Assembly: GCF_009730915.1 (NCBI RefSeq)
Contig: NC_052488.1
Span: 21,322,305-21,386,304, forward strand
Reading direction: 5' to 3'
DNA: 64,000 nucleotides
Origin: Dioscorea cayenensis subsp. rotundata
Lineage: Eukaryota; Streptophyta; Magnoliopsida; Dioscoreales; Dioscoreaceae
Positions 1 to 13,375 of this stretch are shown here, in pieces. Made by a program: the position numbers and the translations under genes. Each line of letters opens with the position of its first letter. The first letter of the stretch is position 1. The notes under the pieces are model-generated. The model ran no database searches and was not told where the DNA came from. It saw only the letters and a list, made by a program, of their open reading frames with translations.

Positions 1-1411
1 TCATCATAGAATAATTAAAATATTTTTATATTTTAGTAGAATAAAAATCAAATCTAGCAAATATATTAAATATATTATGTGTTGTAGGATAAGAGGATTC
101 AGTGGGCAATTTTGTATTGATTTAAGTACAACCTGTTTAAGCAGAGTCCCACTTAAAAGTTTTTTTTTTTTCTTTTATTTTTTTATTAATTATAAACCAA
201 AGCAAATTGCTGCCGTTTTGGTGCAAAAAAATAAAAAAATAAAAAAAATAAAGTCAAGTTTTTGTCCTCAATGGAATTATATTTTGATTAATTAAATGGT
301 TAAGGGCTAGTTTGAATATTTAATAAAAAAATATATTTTTTGATCCGTACACCAGTATATAAAAATTCAGCTAATCACGTGTACATCGTCAAAATAAATA
401 AATAAATAAATAAATGTCATATATTCCACCTTAAAACTTTAATTTATTTACATATATATACCCCTAAACACATCAATATATATCCTTCAAAATCTTTAAT
501 AGTAATCAAATTAATATTTTTATATATCCTTCTAAAAATTAAACTTACTTTATTCATTATATCTAAATTCTAAAAAAATATCACCAATCATAAATTCCAT
601 ATCTTTGCATTTATATTCTTAAAGAATTTTTAAAGCTAATTTTATTAATTACACCAAAAAAATTAAAACCGCTAAAGTAGTTGAAAATTTTAAATAAAAT
701 TCTATTTTTATTATTATAAAAAAATAATATTCATATAATTTATAATATATTTTAATAGTGTATATGAGCTAAAGGCATATATATATATATATATATATGC
801 AAATATACTAAATTTAAAGGACTGTATATAATATTAAACTGTATTAATACATAAATTTTTAAAAGTAAAAAAATCCAATATTTATTAAAAAAAAATTAGT
901 GAAAATAATCAGTTATATTTTTTTAAAAAAATTGTGGATAAAAAAAACATTTATTACTCATAACATGTAACATGTCGGATGTCTCGTATCTTTTATGTAA
1001 GATTTTCAATTCAAAGAAGACAATGAAATCAAACGGCAAAGCACGCGCATGAGTTCAGCTAAATATGGGCACTTATAGTTTTTTTAAAATTTTATTTTAA
1101 AAAAAAGCGTTTATTTTTCAGACATATTTATGGAAGAAAAGAATTACCGCACATCATGTCGTGATCACCCATCTCGAGGCATCCGAGGATCGACCTGGAT
1201 GCAATCACTCGCGATGAATACAAGGAAATATTCACCGTGGCAAAAGAGAGTACTGGTGATCATTGAAACCGAGTAATGAGTTCACCGGCGAAGAACCAGA
1301 CTCGTGTTAGATACGATAGAATCTTAGTCACGTCACGGGCGGCTTTAGCGGGGAAAATGGAGGAAAGGTGGCTTTTTTATAGGGGCCTTCTCCGCGTTCT
1401 CTCGCGCTCTC
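1..1411. other. AT-rich intergenic region and ASB upstream region
   Basis: No gene is supported here. The first 1.1 kb is very AT-rich with homopolymer A/T runs and a (TA)n tract near 779-798. From about 1140 the base composition rises and becomes mixed, which fits the proximal promoter and 5' leader of the ASB gene starting at 1412. Open frames at 77-295 and 1276-1617 show no recognisable protein; the second overlaps the ASB transit-peptide exon in another frame. Confidence 0.6.
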
Positions 1412-4400
1412 ATGGCCGCCTTCGCCTCCTCGATCGGTGCCCTCTCTCCCAAAGCCCTCCGCCCAATCCCTCTTCATTGGGCACCACGGTGGTATCGCTC
1501 CCGCCGTCTTCTGCCCACCACACCGAGCTCAGAGTAGTATTTGATCGATTTCTCTTTGTTTTTCTTTTGATTCGTGATGATTTATACGTCTTTGTGGTGA
1601 TTAGAGGATGGGAGTAGGAGAGGGGAATTGGTGGCTGGTAGGAGGTCGATTGATGTGGTGAGAGGATTGGCTGTGGCTGGGCTGGATGGGTCTAGGGTTC
1701 CGGATGAGGTTAAGGTTGTGAATCCGATCGTCGTGATTGATAACTATGATAGTTTCACCTACAATTTATGCCAGGTATGTGTTTTTAATGGTTTGCGAAA
1801 TCGGTGTTTATCAAGGTTGTGTTCTAGTGCTTTGATCGAATTATTAGTGTTAATTTGATTTTGCTAATTGTGGATCCAATTCAATTTTCTTTTCTTCTTC
1901 TTCTAATCAAATGTTCAGAAAAAAAGTTTAATTAGCATTGCAAATTGTTTTAATTAGCTAAAACATCTGAGAATTTTGTATGATGATATCATTATTACGT
2001 GCAGAAATAAAATGAAAGTTTTCTTTTTAGGCAGGACCAGATTGATGCTGTTCAACCATGCAGTGTCCCTCCCTGTTGTTTCCCCTTATTCTTTTAATGC
2101 TCTTTGCTCTAGTCTTGATTACATAGCAATGAATGCAGCTTTCTCACAATTTTTACTTCTACAGAATGTATAGAATGAATCATTTATAAGTGCTGGAATC
2201 TCACAGATGTTCCTTCAGTCAACTGTGTTATCTAATATATTCACATTTATTGATACTGTCTGCGTGATAAGTTAGCGAGCCTGAGATGATTGATTGATTT
2301 TGTGCTTAAACATTGTTCAATCAATAACTAAGAATCCAAGTGTTTAATAGTTTTTAACTTTTTATATGTACAAGTATCTCTCAAGGATGAGATGCCCCAT
2401 CTCCCATCTACCTACTAGGTGACAAAATGTTAAACCTCATTTCTATCTCATCTGGTTAATTGAGTTGCCAGAGGCATTTGTCGGAAGTGGGATGTATCTG
2501 AGTAGGGATAGTTCTTATGAATTGGATATATTATTCATCTGATGATTATTTGAGTGAATTTCGGAAATTTTCTTTGTTTGGCAATATAGTATATTGGAGA
2601 GCTTGGAGTTCATTTTGAGGTGTATCGGAATGATGATGTCACTGTGGAGGAATTAAAAGGGTTAGTAGAGAATCTTATATATTATGAAGCATGTGTTAAA
2701 ATGTTTATTACAAGGAGGCTGTTTCAGTCGGAAACTTCCATTTATATTTACGGTTGCATGTGCATATCAATGATTATGAACTTCTGATTGTAGGAGAAAT
2801 CCAAGAGGGATACTTATTTCCCCAGGCCCTGGTGAGTTAAAATGCTTCTGCAAATTGACTATTATGCCAGTGAGTATGAACTGTCTTTTCTTTGTTTTAT
2901 AGGAACACCTCAGGATTCTGGAATATCCCTGCAAACTGTTTTAGAGCTTGGACCTTCTATACCTTTATTTGGAGTTTGTATGGGCTTGCAATGCATTGGA
3001 GAGGCTTTTGGAGGTTTGGGTTTTCACTTGTGATTCCTGTATCTACTATCAAGCTATTATGCTATTTTTACACCGTTCATTCATGTTCCTTTGCAGGAAA
3101 GGTTGTTCGTTCTCCTTTTGGGGTGGTACATGGGAAAAGCTCTCCTGTGTATTATGATGAAAAACTTGATGATCATTTGTTTTCTGGCCTGCCAAAGTAA
3201 GTTTGATGTTTTGACATGATTTCTTGCTCTAAAAGTTATCTTTATATTTGTGCTGATCACTTGAATTTACATGAATAAGGTTAGTAGCTAAAAAATGTTA
3301 TTTTTTGAGCAGATTAACATTTGTTTTGATGTTCACATTAAATAGCTAGAGAACTTGGTGAGCTCGATTAAATGGATGCCCTGAAAATTATAGTTTGTGG
3401 TATAACCATTACCATCCATTCTGACATGTGCTGCAGTATAACCACTAGCATCAACTGTTTCTAAAACTTAATGGTTGATAAATCTTTCTTGATATTTAGA
3501 ATCATAATAAGCTGTATGGACAATGCAGTACTCAAGATAAACAACTGCTTCTTTATGGTTCATTTTCTCTTATGCCAAAAGCTTAGTACTACTTGAAATT
3601 TTCTTTAAGAAAAACAGAACTTGGTTTGTGCAATATTTTTGCAGTTACTTCTTTAACTGCCTGCAGTATGTCCTAGCTTTTGTAGCTTTACTCATTATTG
3701 TGCCAGCATTTCTACAGACCTTGTCACCATTATCAGCGTTGTGGCTTCTAATTATTGTCTTTTTTAAGTGCCTCTTATGCTTATGAGGCATCACTCATGT
3801 TTGTGAATCAACACAATGCTCCTGAGGGATGTATCAACTTATTCATTCCGGCTCATTCTCAAGATAATGTTTATATGCCCCTTGTTATGATTTATTATTA
3901 CCTTTTCTTTCTGTTTGAATAATATTATTGAACACACACTCTTAAAACCAAAGGGTCATAAGGCCATTTAAACTTGAACTTTGTTGGGGACTATGAGGGT
4001 CAGGAAGAGAAGATATGGTACTTTCTAGATTGATTTGGATTTGTATAACAGACACATTGGGATTATTGCAGCTTCAGTTGTCATTGCGACCATAAATGAA
4101 ATGAAGTAGTTTTTAAATTTGAACAGCCGCTAGTTGTTAAGAGTAGGTGCTAGGTTTAAACTTCTATTTCAATCATGGACTGGTAGGTTTTCTAACCTGC
4201 CTCTTCGGCTATAATGTCAGTCAATTTTTACTTGCAAAATAGCTAAATTTTCAAAAATTAAAAAAAACACCCCCCTAATTATGTCTATGTTGTATAGTAT
4301 ACTATGCACATACACATTGTTGTTGCCATGCACAGTTATGGAGGTAGCAGTTTCAGATTCTAGTTTGGTACCTATTTCCTAAGTAGCCATTAGTTAAGCC

Positions 4401-6327
4401 AATTTTCTACTTATTGGTAAGTCTCATTTGAGGAAGCAGTCCTATTGGATGCCATCCTTGAATTTTATCTCCTCATATACTTATAATGAGGTTCCATACG
4501 GCATAAAAAAAGTAGGAATGGATAAATAACACAGAAATCGAGGGCTATGTGGATCCCTTGTATCGCATGCTTAGATGTGGTTCAGTGTGGCAATTTTGCT
4601 CATGAACGGATGAATCTTAATCTTACACTAGGGAATGGTTCTATTAGTTTACTTTAAACGTATTGATGTAGCTAATATTTGAGATCTAACCATCTTATAT
4701 AGGTCAAGGTCATATCTGATTTTGATTATCTATTTTTCTTCAATAAAATCTTTACCAAGAAAGATCCAATAAATCACAAGTGTACCTTTTACACAAATAG
4801 CATTGCATGGTTTCCTCAGCATATGGTTAAGTTTATGACATTGGAATTTAATAGGACAGAGCCTTATGTTTAAGGCTCCTTTTTGCACACACATGCTTTA
4901 AAAAATTCATATTTGTGCATACATTCTTGTCGAAGGGTATTTGCTTCAATTCTGCCCCAGGCCTTACTTGGAAAAAAGCCCTTTTGCCTTTTCCGTAAAC
5001 TCCTCATTGCTTTTCCTGTGTGAATTTTTCTTGTGGTTCATATGAAATTGAACCTTTTTCCCCCATTTTGCTCTCGAGATATGTATCTTGGAAAACTTAA
5101 CTTTGATGATAGCACACAAGAAACGAAGATTTGAACAAACAACATCTATATAAGTATACATGTGAACATGACTTTTTGCAGGGTTATATATGCATCTACA
5201 CCCAATGTTTACTGGACTAGGAGCCTGGTAGTTCCATTATCATGTGTGTGTTTTTACTGATTTAGAAGTTGTTTTTCTCTGCTGCACTTCCATTTATTTC
5301 CAAGTTTTAGATGGAAATTTATTAATTGACACAATTAAGTGAAGACACCATTCACCAACTCTCCACACTGTCCCTATCATTTGTAGAATATTTTAATATC
5401 TGTGACACTTCAGAAAATGTTTGCTCAATATGTAACAGCTGTATTTTATGCTTTTCTATTTAACTCTTCTTCCAGCTGGCATTTGTCTATTAACCCGATA
5501 GAGTTAATAAACTCATTTCCTTATCTTTGCAGCCCTTTTACTGCAGCTAGATATCACAGCCTTGTGATTGAAAAGGATAGTTTTCCTAGTGATGTGCTTG
5601 AGATAACAGCTTGGACAGAAGATGGACTGATAATGGCTGCCAGACATAAGAAGTATAAACACATCCTGGTAGGAAAGCTAAACATCTTTTTATCTTTATT
5701 TGTTCAATTTCCCTTTGAATTAAAAAGGCTGAAATTTACAATCCATTAGCTATGGACACTGAAAGTGAAACTCAAACCATCAGTTGCATGTGATTCCTAT
5801 TTAGTCCAGTTTAGGAATTCCATTTTAATGGCAATTTCTGATACCAACTGAATTGACCTATCTTTCCTAGACTGCAATTTAAGAACAACTTTGTGGTATT
5901 AACTATTAAATACAATGCAGCATGCCTTCACAGTTGCAAAAGCTTAGGGTAGCCAAACTTTTACAGGTTAACTTCACAGGTGCAAACGCCTACATGTGAC
6001 AAACCAGTTTTAATTTATAATCTGATGTTTACTTTAAATACATATGCTTTTTCTTTCCTTCCAATGACTCTTGTGAACAATCTCTGCTTTCTCCGCAAGT
6101 GTCGTGCAGGGTTCATTAATGATCATCATATACTACCAACCATGCAATCCTTGATTTTGATTGGCATTTTGTGCTTCAACTTGCAGGGGGTGCAGTTCCA
6201 TCCAGAGAGCATCATTACCACTCAAGGCAAAGCCATGGTCCACAACTTTATCAAGTTAATCGAACGACAGGAAGCCAAAGGCTCCGGCTCCGGCTCCGGC
6301 TCTGGTTCCGAGAACTTAAAATGCTGA
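1412..6327 (+). CDS. ASB: Anthranilate synthase beta subunit, plastid (glutamine amidotransferase)
   Basis: This is the small subunit of anthranilate synthase. It releases ammonia from glutamine for the alpha subunit, which makes anthranilate from chorismate in plastid tryptophan synthesis. Exons: 1412-1533, 1618-1774, 2590-2660, 2794-2831, 2903-3013, 3097-3196, 5533-5668, 6187-6327 (876 nt, 291 aa, frame closed throughout). Residues 1-75 look like a transit peptide (Ala/Ser/Arg rich, [11 protein letters not shown]). The amidotransferase domain begins at [16 protein letters not shown] (residue 76). The class I triad is visible: Cys155 in GVCMGLQ, and His250 and Glu252 in [15 protein letters not shown] and [12 protein letters not shown] also match the family. 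The 84-nt first intron is inferred only from phase and GT-AG borders. Intron 6 is 2.3 kb. The C-terminus carries a Gly-Ser repeat tail. An AATAAA lies at 6382. Identity is secure; the exon 1/2 join is less so. Confidence 0.93.
6270..6312 (+). repeat. GGCTCC hexamer repeat in the ASB C-terminus
   Basis: A short run of GGCTCC-like hexamers near the stop codon encodes alternating Gly-Ser (about five pairs) before ENLKC. Arabidopsis ASB, as I recall it, ends in a charged Lys/Glu tail without this run, so the extension probably arose by microsatellite growth. Confidence 0.8.
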
Positions 6328-6819
6328 TGAAAAACACTCATCCTTCCATCCATCTATGATTTTTCAAATTCGCAAAAAAACAATAAAGCTATCATTATAC
6401 ATTATCATCATTTGTTCTTTGTTTCCGGTCCCCTCGGGCACCTTAAATTTATTATCTGGACATTGTAGGGCATGCCTCATTTGAGCTCTTATGATATACC
6501 AGGTCATATTATCTCATTTGTTTCCTTGTATTTGTCCTAAGCATTCCCAGTCAGAGGACCCACACCAATGCAACAGGCTTTAACGGAATCTTGCCACCTT
6601 TGTTGAAGGAATGACAGTGACCTTACAACAACCAACCTATGATACCTATCCACATACATTCACCCCAAAAAATACATGAATAACCATCCTCTATTATAAT
6701 CTCCACACACTCACATATATATATATATATAGACTGTATATGTGAATGCAAAGACAAGAAGAATGGATGGAAGAAGATACACAAATAATTTAAAGTCATT
6801 TTCATGTCACAAAAAAATC
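6328..6819. other. Convergent intergenic spacer between ASB and XTH
   Basis: This 492-bp tail-to-tail spacer holds the ASB 3' untranslated region with an AATAAA at 6382-6387, a (TA)n tract near 6715-6731 and the XTH 3' untranslated region. I see no gene in it. Confidence 0.6.
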
Positions 6820-9344
6820 TCAAATGGTAACATCTTGTGGGTTCCGGTGATGACCCTTACTCCGACGACGATGACCCTGGAGACGCTCAGCTTCCCGGTG
6901 ATCAATGCTACATTCCGCTGGTGGCTTAGTGTACCGTAGACCATCGTAGCAGTATGAGTATGTCATGTATTTTCTGCGGAAGTTCTCCATGGCTGAACGC
7001 TGATCTGAAGAAATTTTTATGCTGTTGTATTGATTGCCATTGAATTTGTTACATGTGGACGAGTGATCGGTAGGATCGACTGCACAACCGTGGAGGATGA
7101 GATTGGCGAATTCGGCGACGTAAGGGGCATATTTGTAATTGACCTTGTATCGACCCCCTGAGGTTGCCCAGTTGGAACCATCCCAAATGGTGGCATAGAG
7201 GGACATTGGCTTGGAAGGGAAGTCCCCTCCCATGACTTGAGTTCTTACCACCTCTCTAATCGGAATTTCGTCAATATAAAATCTGTCGAGATGAATACAA
7301 TTAATACAAACAATTACACAAAACAATGTAGATTGTATTCTTCAAATCTTGGTTGTTGTCATATATATAGACAAATATATAGTTATTTATCTAAGATTAG
7401 CAATGCAAGGCATGTGAACAAATCTTTGATTTTCATCATAAAGGAAAGAATATTGTAGAGAATTAATGACTTCTTTCTGGCAAAGAGAAGTTCAAGTTTT
7501 ACAAAAAAGAATTTCTGGAGATACTAATGAAAGCATCCAAACATCTTTAACATTTAAAAAGAAGTTCAAACATAAATCAATGGATAACAACAAAGCAACA
7601 TAAATAGAAACATCAAATGTCACCAAGCCCAAATTGTTCTGATGCTTGTTCACATTATATCTCGGAAGTTCAATCAGCAATCAATGAACAGCGATCGAAC
7701 AACACGAATAAATATATTAAGCATCAGCAAACCACTGATTGTTCTGATGTTCATTCAACTAATAACTCAGAAGTTCAAATACTAATCGACAAATAGCGAT
7801 ACAGCAACATGAATATAAAAACATTAGTATCACCAAACTACTGAAGTTGCTCTCAAGTTTGTTCAAACTATTTCTCAGAAGTTGAAACACTAATCGATGA
7901 ATTGAAGAATTAGTATTATGGCATCAAACATCAACCAATGAATAACAATCGAGCAATATGAGTAGAAGCTTTAGTACCACCAAACTACTTCAGGTTTCAT
8001 AACGTTTGTTCAACCGATACACTGAATGATGAATAGCATTAGAAATACAAGAATAAAAACATTTGTATCTTGATTTCAAACACTAACTAATGTATGGCAA
8101 TAGAGCAACATGAATAGAAACTTTTTGATGATTAAACTACTGAAGTTTTGGTGATGTTTGTTAGAAATACCGATGAATAGCAATAGAAATACATGAATAA
8201 AAACATTAGCATCACTGGTTTATATCTTTGAACACCAATTGGTGTATAGCAATAGAGCAAAATGAATAGAAAAACATAAGTATCACCAAAGTAGCTAAAT
8301 TTTAGTGACTTTGTTCGACTTACATGATTCGGTCATGGCTCCAAAGGATGGAATAGTGATGGAAGTCCTCAGTAGGATCAAACCAGAGACCATATCTCTC
8401 CTCCCTCCCAATACCGGTGCTGCCATTTCCATACACATTAGTTTGCACTCTCCACTCCCTTCCTCTCACATTTCCTAAGAACTCGAAGTCCAGCTCATCG
8501 TGCGTCTTCGCAAACATGTCACCATTCGACATCTATCACAATATTCAGTGAAACATCAAAAGAGACAATTTCAATCAATTTAATGTATGTATACAGAAGT
8601 CAGTTGAATAACATCATAAGAATACAGAACAGTATGTGAAGAATAACAACTGACATGATATCTCATCAATAAAATTCAGAGAATAAAACATCAAACAGTA
8701 ACCAAGATGTTTGAATCCAAAGACCAATAGATGAAAGAATCAACAGAAACTGCTTCACAAGATGAGGTTTTGAACAACAAGGAAGAGTAAACATTGATTA
8801 CTTTGAATGAAAATAAAGAAAGAAATCCCCAAAAACCAAACTTTTCGTTTGTAACATAGAACAGCAGCTAAGAAGAAGAAAAAATATATATATATATATA
8901 TATAAAGAGTCCAAAGATGATATACATATATGGATTGAGAGCAACTCACGTAGAAGGCTACAACCACGCCAGCAGCATAATCAGAGGGCAGCTTGATAGA
9001 AGCACTGAAGAACCCATGCAGATACAAATCCTGAGAAGCAAAACCAGCACCTTTTTTTTTCTCTCCAAAACACACAACACAATCAGAACAAAAACTTCAA
9101 ACAACTGAAAAAACCAAAAAGAAAACAAGAAAAAAAAAATACCAGTCCTCCGATCAAGAGAGATATGCACAGTCTTTCCATCCCTGAGAAGCATGAGATT
9201 GGTGTCACCAAACAACTGTGTGTATCCCTCCTCAAAGGATAAGGTTGGCAGAGCTTGCAAAGACATGGAGCTGGCTCCATGAGAGTAGAGAAACAGAGTA
9301 AATGAAACTAAAATAGTGAGAAACAGAGGAACAACAGAGCCCAT
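6820..9344 (-). CDS. XTH: Xyloglucan endotransglucosylase/hydrolase, group III (XTH27/28-like)
   Basis: A secreted GH16 enzyme that cuts and rejoins xyloglucan in the cell wall. Exons on the minus strand: 9344-9143, 9050-8950, 8532-8324, 7282-6820 (975 nt, 324 aa, frame closed). Residues 1-25 form a signal peptide with a hydrophobic core (PLFLTILVSFTLFLY). The catalytic motif HDELDFEFLG lies at residues 112-121: nucleophile Glu114, helper Asp116, acid/base Glu118. A conserved N-glycosylation site follows at Asn137 (YGNGST). The XTH_C domain holds the paired cysteines (HGCAVDP, STCNKF, YSYCYD, AECSID). The long basic tail (RRRSKGHHR) and the LSFEEGYTQLFGD start fit the XTH27-30 branch. The motif has Leu where Ile is usual. 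Introns are AT-rich; intron 3 (7283-8323) is a degenerate repeat array. Start chosen at the ATG before the signal peptide. Confidence 0.94.
7560..8300. repeat. Degenerate tandem array filling XTH intron 3
   Basis: About six diverged copies of a unit with the theme 'gagcaacatgaatagaaac' then 'atcaccaaactactgaagtt' recur at about 7590, 7697, 7801, 7951, 8103 and 8255. Spacing is about 105 nt in the first part and about 152 nt in the last three copies. The array lies wholly inside the intron. I recognise no known transposon family. Confidence 0.7.
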
Positions 9345-12300
9345 ATTCCTCTGCTTCTCTCTGTTCTCTCTCTTGTGAAATATAGAGAATTTATAAAAAG
9401 AGTTTTTGTAGGAGAAAAAGAAGGTGTGTTTTTGATATGTTCTTGGGAGCTGGAGAAGAGAAAAAGGTGATGGAAATGGAAAACAGTGCAAAGCAAGAGA
9501 CCTCTTTTTTATTGGGGGGGCTCTCTAGATAATATGTATATATATATATATTTGCTCCTTTCTTATATTATTTATTTTTAATATTTAATATTATAAAAAC
9601 TGAGTAAGATTATAACCATTAAAAAAAAAGAAATACAAGAAACTAAATAATATGAGAAAAAATATTTTAAGGACTAATAGATAAAATTGTAAATTTAGAT
9701 TGATTAATAGATAATTATATTTAAATTAATAAAAATAGATAAATCATAATTTTATTAAATGAATGACGAGTTACAAATAAAATATAAAATATAAAAATAA
9801 ACTGACTATCTGACTATTGGGGATTAAGTGTTTATAAGAAAATAATTAGTAAAAATATTATCTGCCTAATAGAAGAAGAAGAGTTAGAATTGCATTTTCT
9901 GGGATAATTATAATAGAAAATTTCTGAACATTAAAATTTATTAATTAGTAAAATGAAATTATTAAAATATTTTCGACTAATAAAGTATTTTTAAAAGATT
10001 ATAAATAGAGAATTGAGTACGGTAACGAGATATCAATGGGTTTGGTTTCCCAGCGCTGGGAAACGTCTGGCAAGACAGGTAGCCGTTGGGAGAACGTGGG
10101 CCCTTGATCAGACTTTCAACGGTCCAAAATCCGGAGCACGGTTTCCCACACAACTCTGATGCTCTTTGACCCGTCGGATGAGAATTGAACGGCTCTCCTG
10201 ACCTTCTATTTTTTGTGCTTGTTTGTGGGACCCATGAATCACGCGCAGGAGATTCCTTTTTTGCTTTATTTTGTCTGGCTTTATTTTATAATATATTTAT
10301 ATTATATATAAAAATAATATTATATATATATTCTAATGCTCCTGCTGAAAAATCAAGCTTATCCTGATCCAGCTGAGCCAAAAGTCTTTCGACTGCGTTT
10401 CACGGGTGGGTTTTCACGTTTCCCTAAGAGACACCACGTGCGAACAGTTCCCATTTCTCGACCTTATCCCGTTTCCCATTCGTTTCCCCATTTCCACGTA
10501 GGAAAAAATTAAACTAAATAAAAATACATTTGCATATGTGGTTGACTCTATGCAGCCCTCATATGTGAAGAAAGCGCGACTGGAAATCTAAGCTGCTACA
10601 GCTGAACGCAGTTTGGATTTGTTTAGACAACACCCAAGTTCAGGCGATGAGTCGTTAAGTGAGTAGTGGAAGTGGTGGGAGCGAGCCTGTTGTTTGCTCG
10701 TAGTTGTATTTTTTTTCTTTTGTTCCCGGAGGCTGCGCTTCCAGGTTTTTGTTTATTATTATGTTGTGGTCTGTTTCTGTTGTTCAGCCTTTTATTGTTA
10801 TTGTTTTCTCAATTTTTCACTTTTAGTGGGTTGTTTTTGTTGTTTGGTTTTTCTTTTTTAATGCAGGTGGTTTATTCATATTTTAAAAAAATAAAATAAA
10901 TAAATTTATCAATTTTTTAGATTTTTAAATTTTATTATAATATATATTTTTACTAGAAAAAATTGCTAAACCACTCTTTTTATCAATATTGGACTGTTGT
11001 AACACTTTATTATCATCTAGTCTAGACTGATTGAAAAAAAAAACCAAAATATTAAATTTCATTAATGTTTGCTGACATAACATAAAATTGGATATGAATT
11101 TAAATTTTTATCCTAATTTAATATTAGTGTGTAGATTAAATAAGTTTATAAATTTTTGGTCTTTCCGATAAATACTTACCATTGATTATCATGATGAATA
11201 AATGTTTTTAGTTCATAGATTAAAATGAATGTGTTTATGTGTTTTGTTGATGATTTTTAAATTTAATGTAAAATTATGATGTGCGTGTTTTAATTTAAAT
11301 TTTTTAATGATTTTTTTATTTACATGAATTTTCACAAATAATTTTAGTTTAATAGATAACAAATATTTTACAGCAAAAATGAAATAGCAAAGTGTATTAG
11401 TTTGATAAAATTATTATTATTTGAAGAGCTTATTTTCTACTTATGTTTGGGACCATCTTATTATTAATTTAATATAAAGTGCTGACATGGCTACTCAATT
11501 GGACCAAGAGAGTGACCAATCAGAAATCAAAAAGTATAATCCCAAGGACAATTTGAATCAACCCTTTTCTATCCAAAGTTTTTAGAATTATTTATCACTT
11601 TTTTCCTTTCTTTATTTCTAAAAACAATTGATTATCTTAATTAATGAATTGTTTATTTGGAATTTACTTTTTTAATCTTTTATAAATAAAAAAAAAGAAA
11701 ATCTTCTTTAATATCACGCTTTCTAATATACATCATAATTATTATTTTTTTATTTCCCTAATATGAACTCAAATAAGTAAATATTAGTGTGAGTTATAAT
11801 TAATTAATCAATGAAAGGATTAACTTTTAGTATCTAGTAATTGGGGGGATTTGAACTTTAATTAAAGGAGTATTTGGAATTGAGAGCTTGGGAGGAGATA
11901 AAGTTATCAATCAATCAATGCATGGTTGATTAATTTTTGATAATATTTCTCAAAGTTAATGAAAGATTATGAGCATAAAGATACTTTGTTAAAGTTTGAT
12001 TATGAGATATAATTAGAGCACATAGTATTAGATTAAGCAGAAAACAATATTCTATATATTGAATTCAATCGAGAATAAAGAGAAAGATGAGAATTTTTTT
12101 AATTAAAAAAAACACATTAAAGGGTCCTTTTAATTGATTTCTTAATTGTATGATTGGCATAAAGGTAAAAGCACCGCAATAATTTCATATAATTAGTCAT
12201 TCTTAAATTCAGCTCTGACGAAATTTGCGCAAAGCTAACATTCATCATCATCATCAACATATATATATATATATATATATTGGAATAAATAAAAATTATA

Positions 12301-13190
12301 CTTATATGCATAACTTTTTTAATTTATATATCTAATGAATAAACCGTAAACACATTAAAAAAAAAAATACATAATATGAACAAGGGTGAGTACATGAAAT
12401 ATGAAAGAATAAACAAAACACATGCCACTGGTGGTCAATAAATCTATTCATGCATAAAGTTATCAAATAAAAATATAATTATTTAAGAGAATAATTTTTG
12501 GACTTATCAGTAGGGTGTCTTTTGTATAAAGTGTTTGTATTGAAGCGGAACTAAGATCGAACAAAAACCCATGTAAAATGTGGGTGCATATGTTTATTGA
12601 GCTTACTCCACTTTGCACACGTCACTGACTTCTTTTAAATAAAAAGTGCTTATTTTATATATATATTAATGGTTGAACTAAAACAAATTTGCTATTCTTG
12701 ATTTTTTAAATTGGCATAATAGTTTGGTTTGTTCACACATTTCGTAAAAGAAAACATAATACAGACTTTATTATCAAATTTTTGAGTGAAAAAAAAAACT
12801 AATTTAATCCATTTAGATGTTAAAATGAACATTTTTTTTTTTTGTTTTTTGTTTTGATACTGAAAACAAAATAGCCAATCACCTCCATTTCAAACTTTCA
12901 AGTGATTTGAGCCAAAAGTTGAGAATAATGATATTATTCGATGTAATTCTTTTTTTTAAATAATGATAATATTAAACTCTTTGAACATATATATATGCAT
13001 ACATATTGAAAACAAAAACCGAACAAACATGCTTCAAATAACTTTTATGGCAAATCTATCCTCTGAAACAATCATCAAGCCCACTCATCTAAAATGTATC
13101 AAATGAGTGACTATCATGGCATGCAAACAACCAAAAGATTAGTAGTCATTCCAATGGGTTGTCATATTATATGTGAAGATAAATTGACAT
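9345..13190. other. XTH upstream region and long AT-rich intergenic tract
   Basis: No gene is supported. Position 9345-9500 is CT-rich on the minus strand and suits the XTH 5' leader; a (TA)n run at 9535-9551 may serve as its TATA region. The block 10020-10640 has mixed base composition, unlike its surroundings, and holds a palindrome, GTTTCCC repeats and a CACGTG box (10435-10440). From 10900 to 13190 the sequence is very AT-rich with short (TA)n tracts and no coding signal. Confidence 0.55.
10045..10064. promoter_or_regulatory. Perfect 20-bp palindrome with GTTTCCC arms
   Basis: The ten bases GTTTCCCAGC are followed directly by their exact reverse complement. Further GTTTCCC copies occur at 10141, 10418, 10471 and 10482, and a CACGTG box lies at 10435-10440. 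The spacing suggests a regulatory block or the edge of an old element. No gene start is seen nearby: the XTH start is 0.7 kb to the left, facing away, so this block sits within range of its upstream region. Confidence 0.5.
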
Positions 13191-13285
13191 TGTTAGCCAA
13201 AGGGTTTATAATATAGTGGTATTGATTTTATTACGAAAAATATTAGTGTGGTACAATCAACTCTTGAGTTAAAATCCTGCTGTAC

Positions 13286-13324
<39 letters not shown>

Positions 13325-13375
13325 TCTCAGTTATAAATGTGGGATTATAACTTATACTCCACATTACCGGATAAA
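13190..13375 (+). mobile_element. Possible tRNA-derived SINE
   Basis: An A-box-like stretch (ATAATATAGTGGTATTG, about 13210-13226) is followed about 50 nt later by a B-box-like stretch (GAGTTAAAATCCTGC, about 13266-13280). An (AAT)n run comes next (about 13287-13322). This order matches the pol III promoter of plant SINEs, where the second box is normally GAGTTCGAATCC. The limits and any target duplication are unclear. Confidence 0.4.

Noticed and set aside
10666-10899. 77-codon hydrophobic frame that looks like a small membrane protein
   Set aside because: The hydrophobicity comes from T-rich DNA (Leu and Phe codons). No homologous pattern or gene context.
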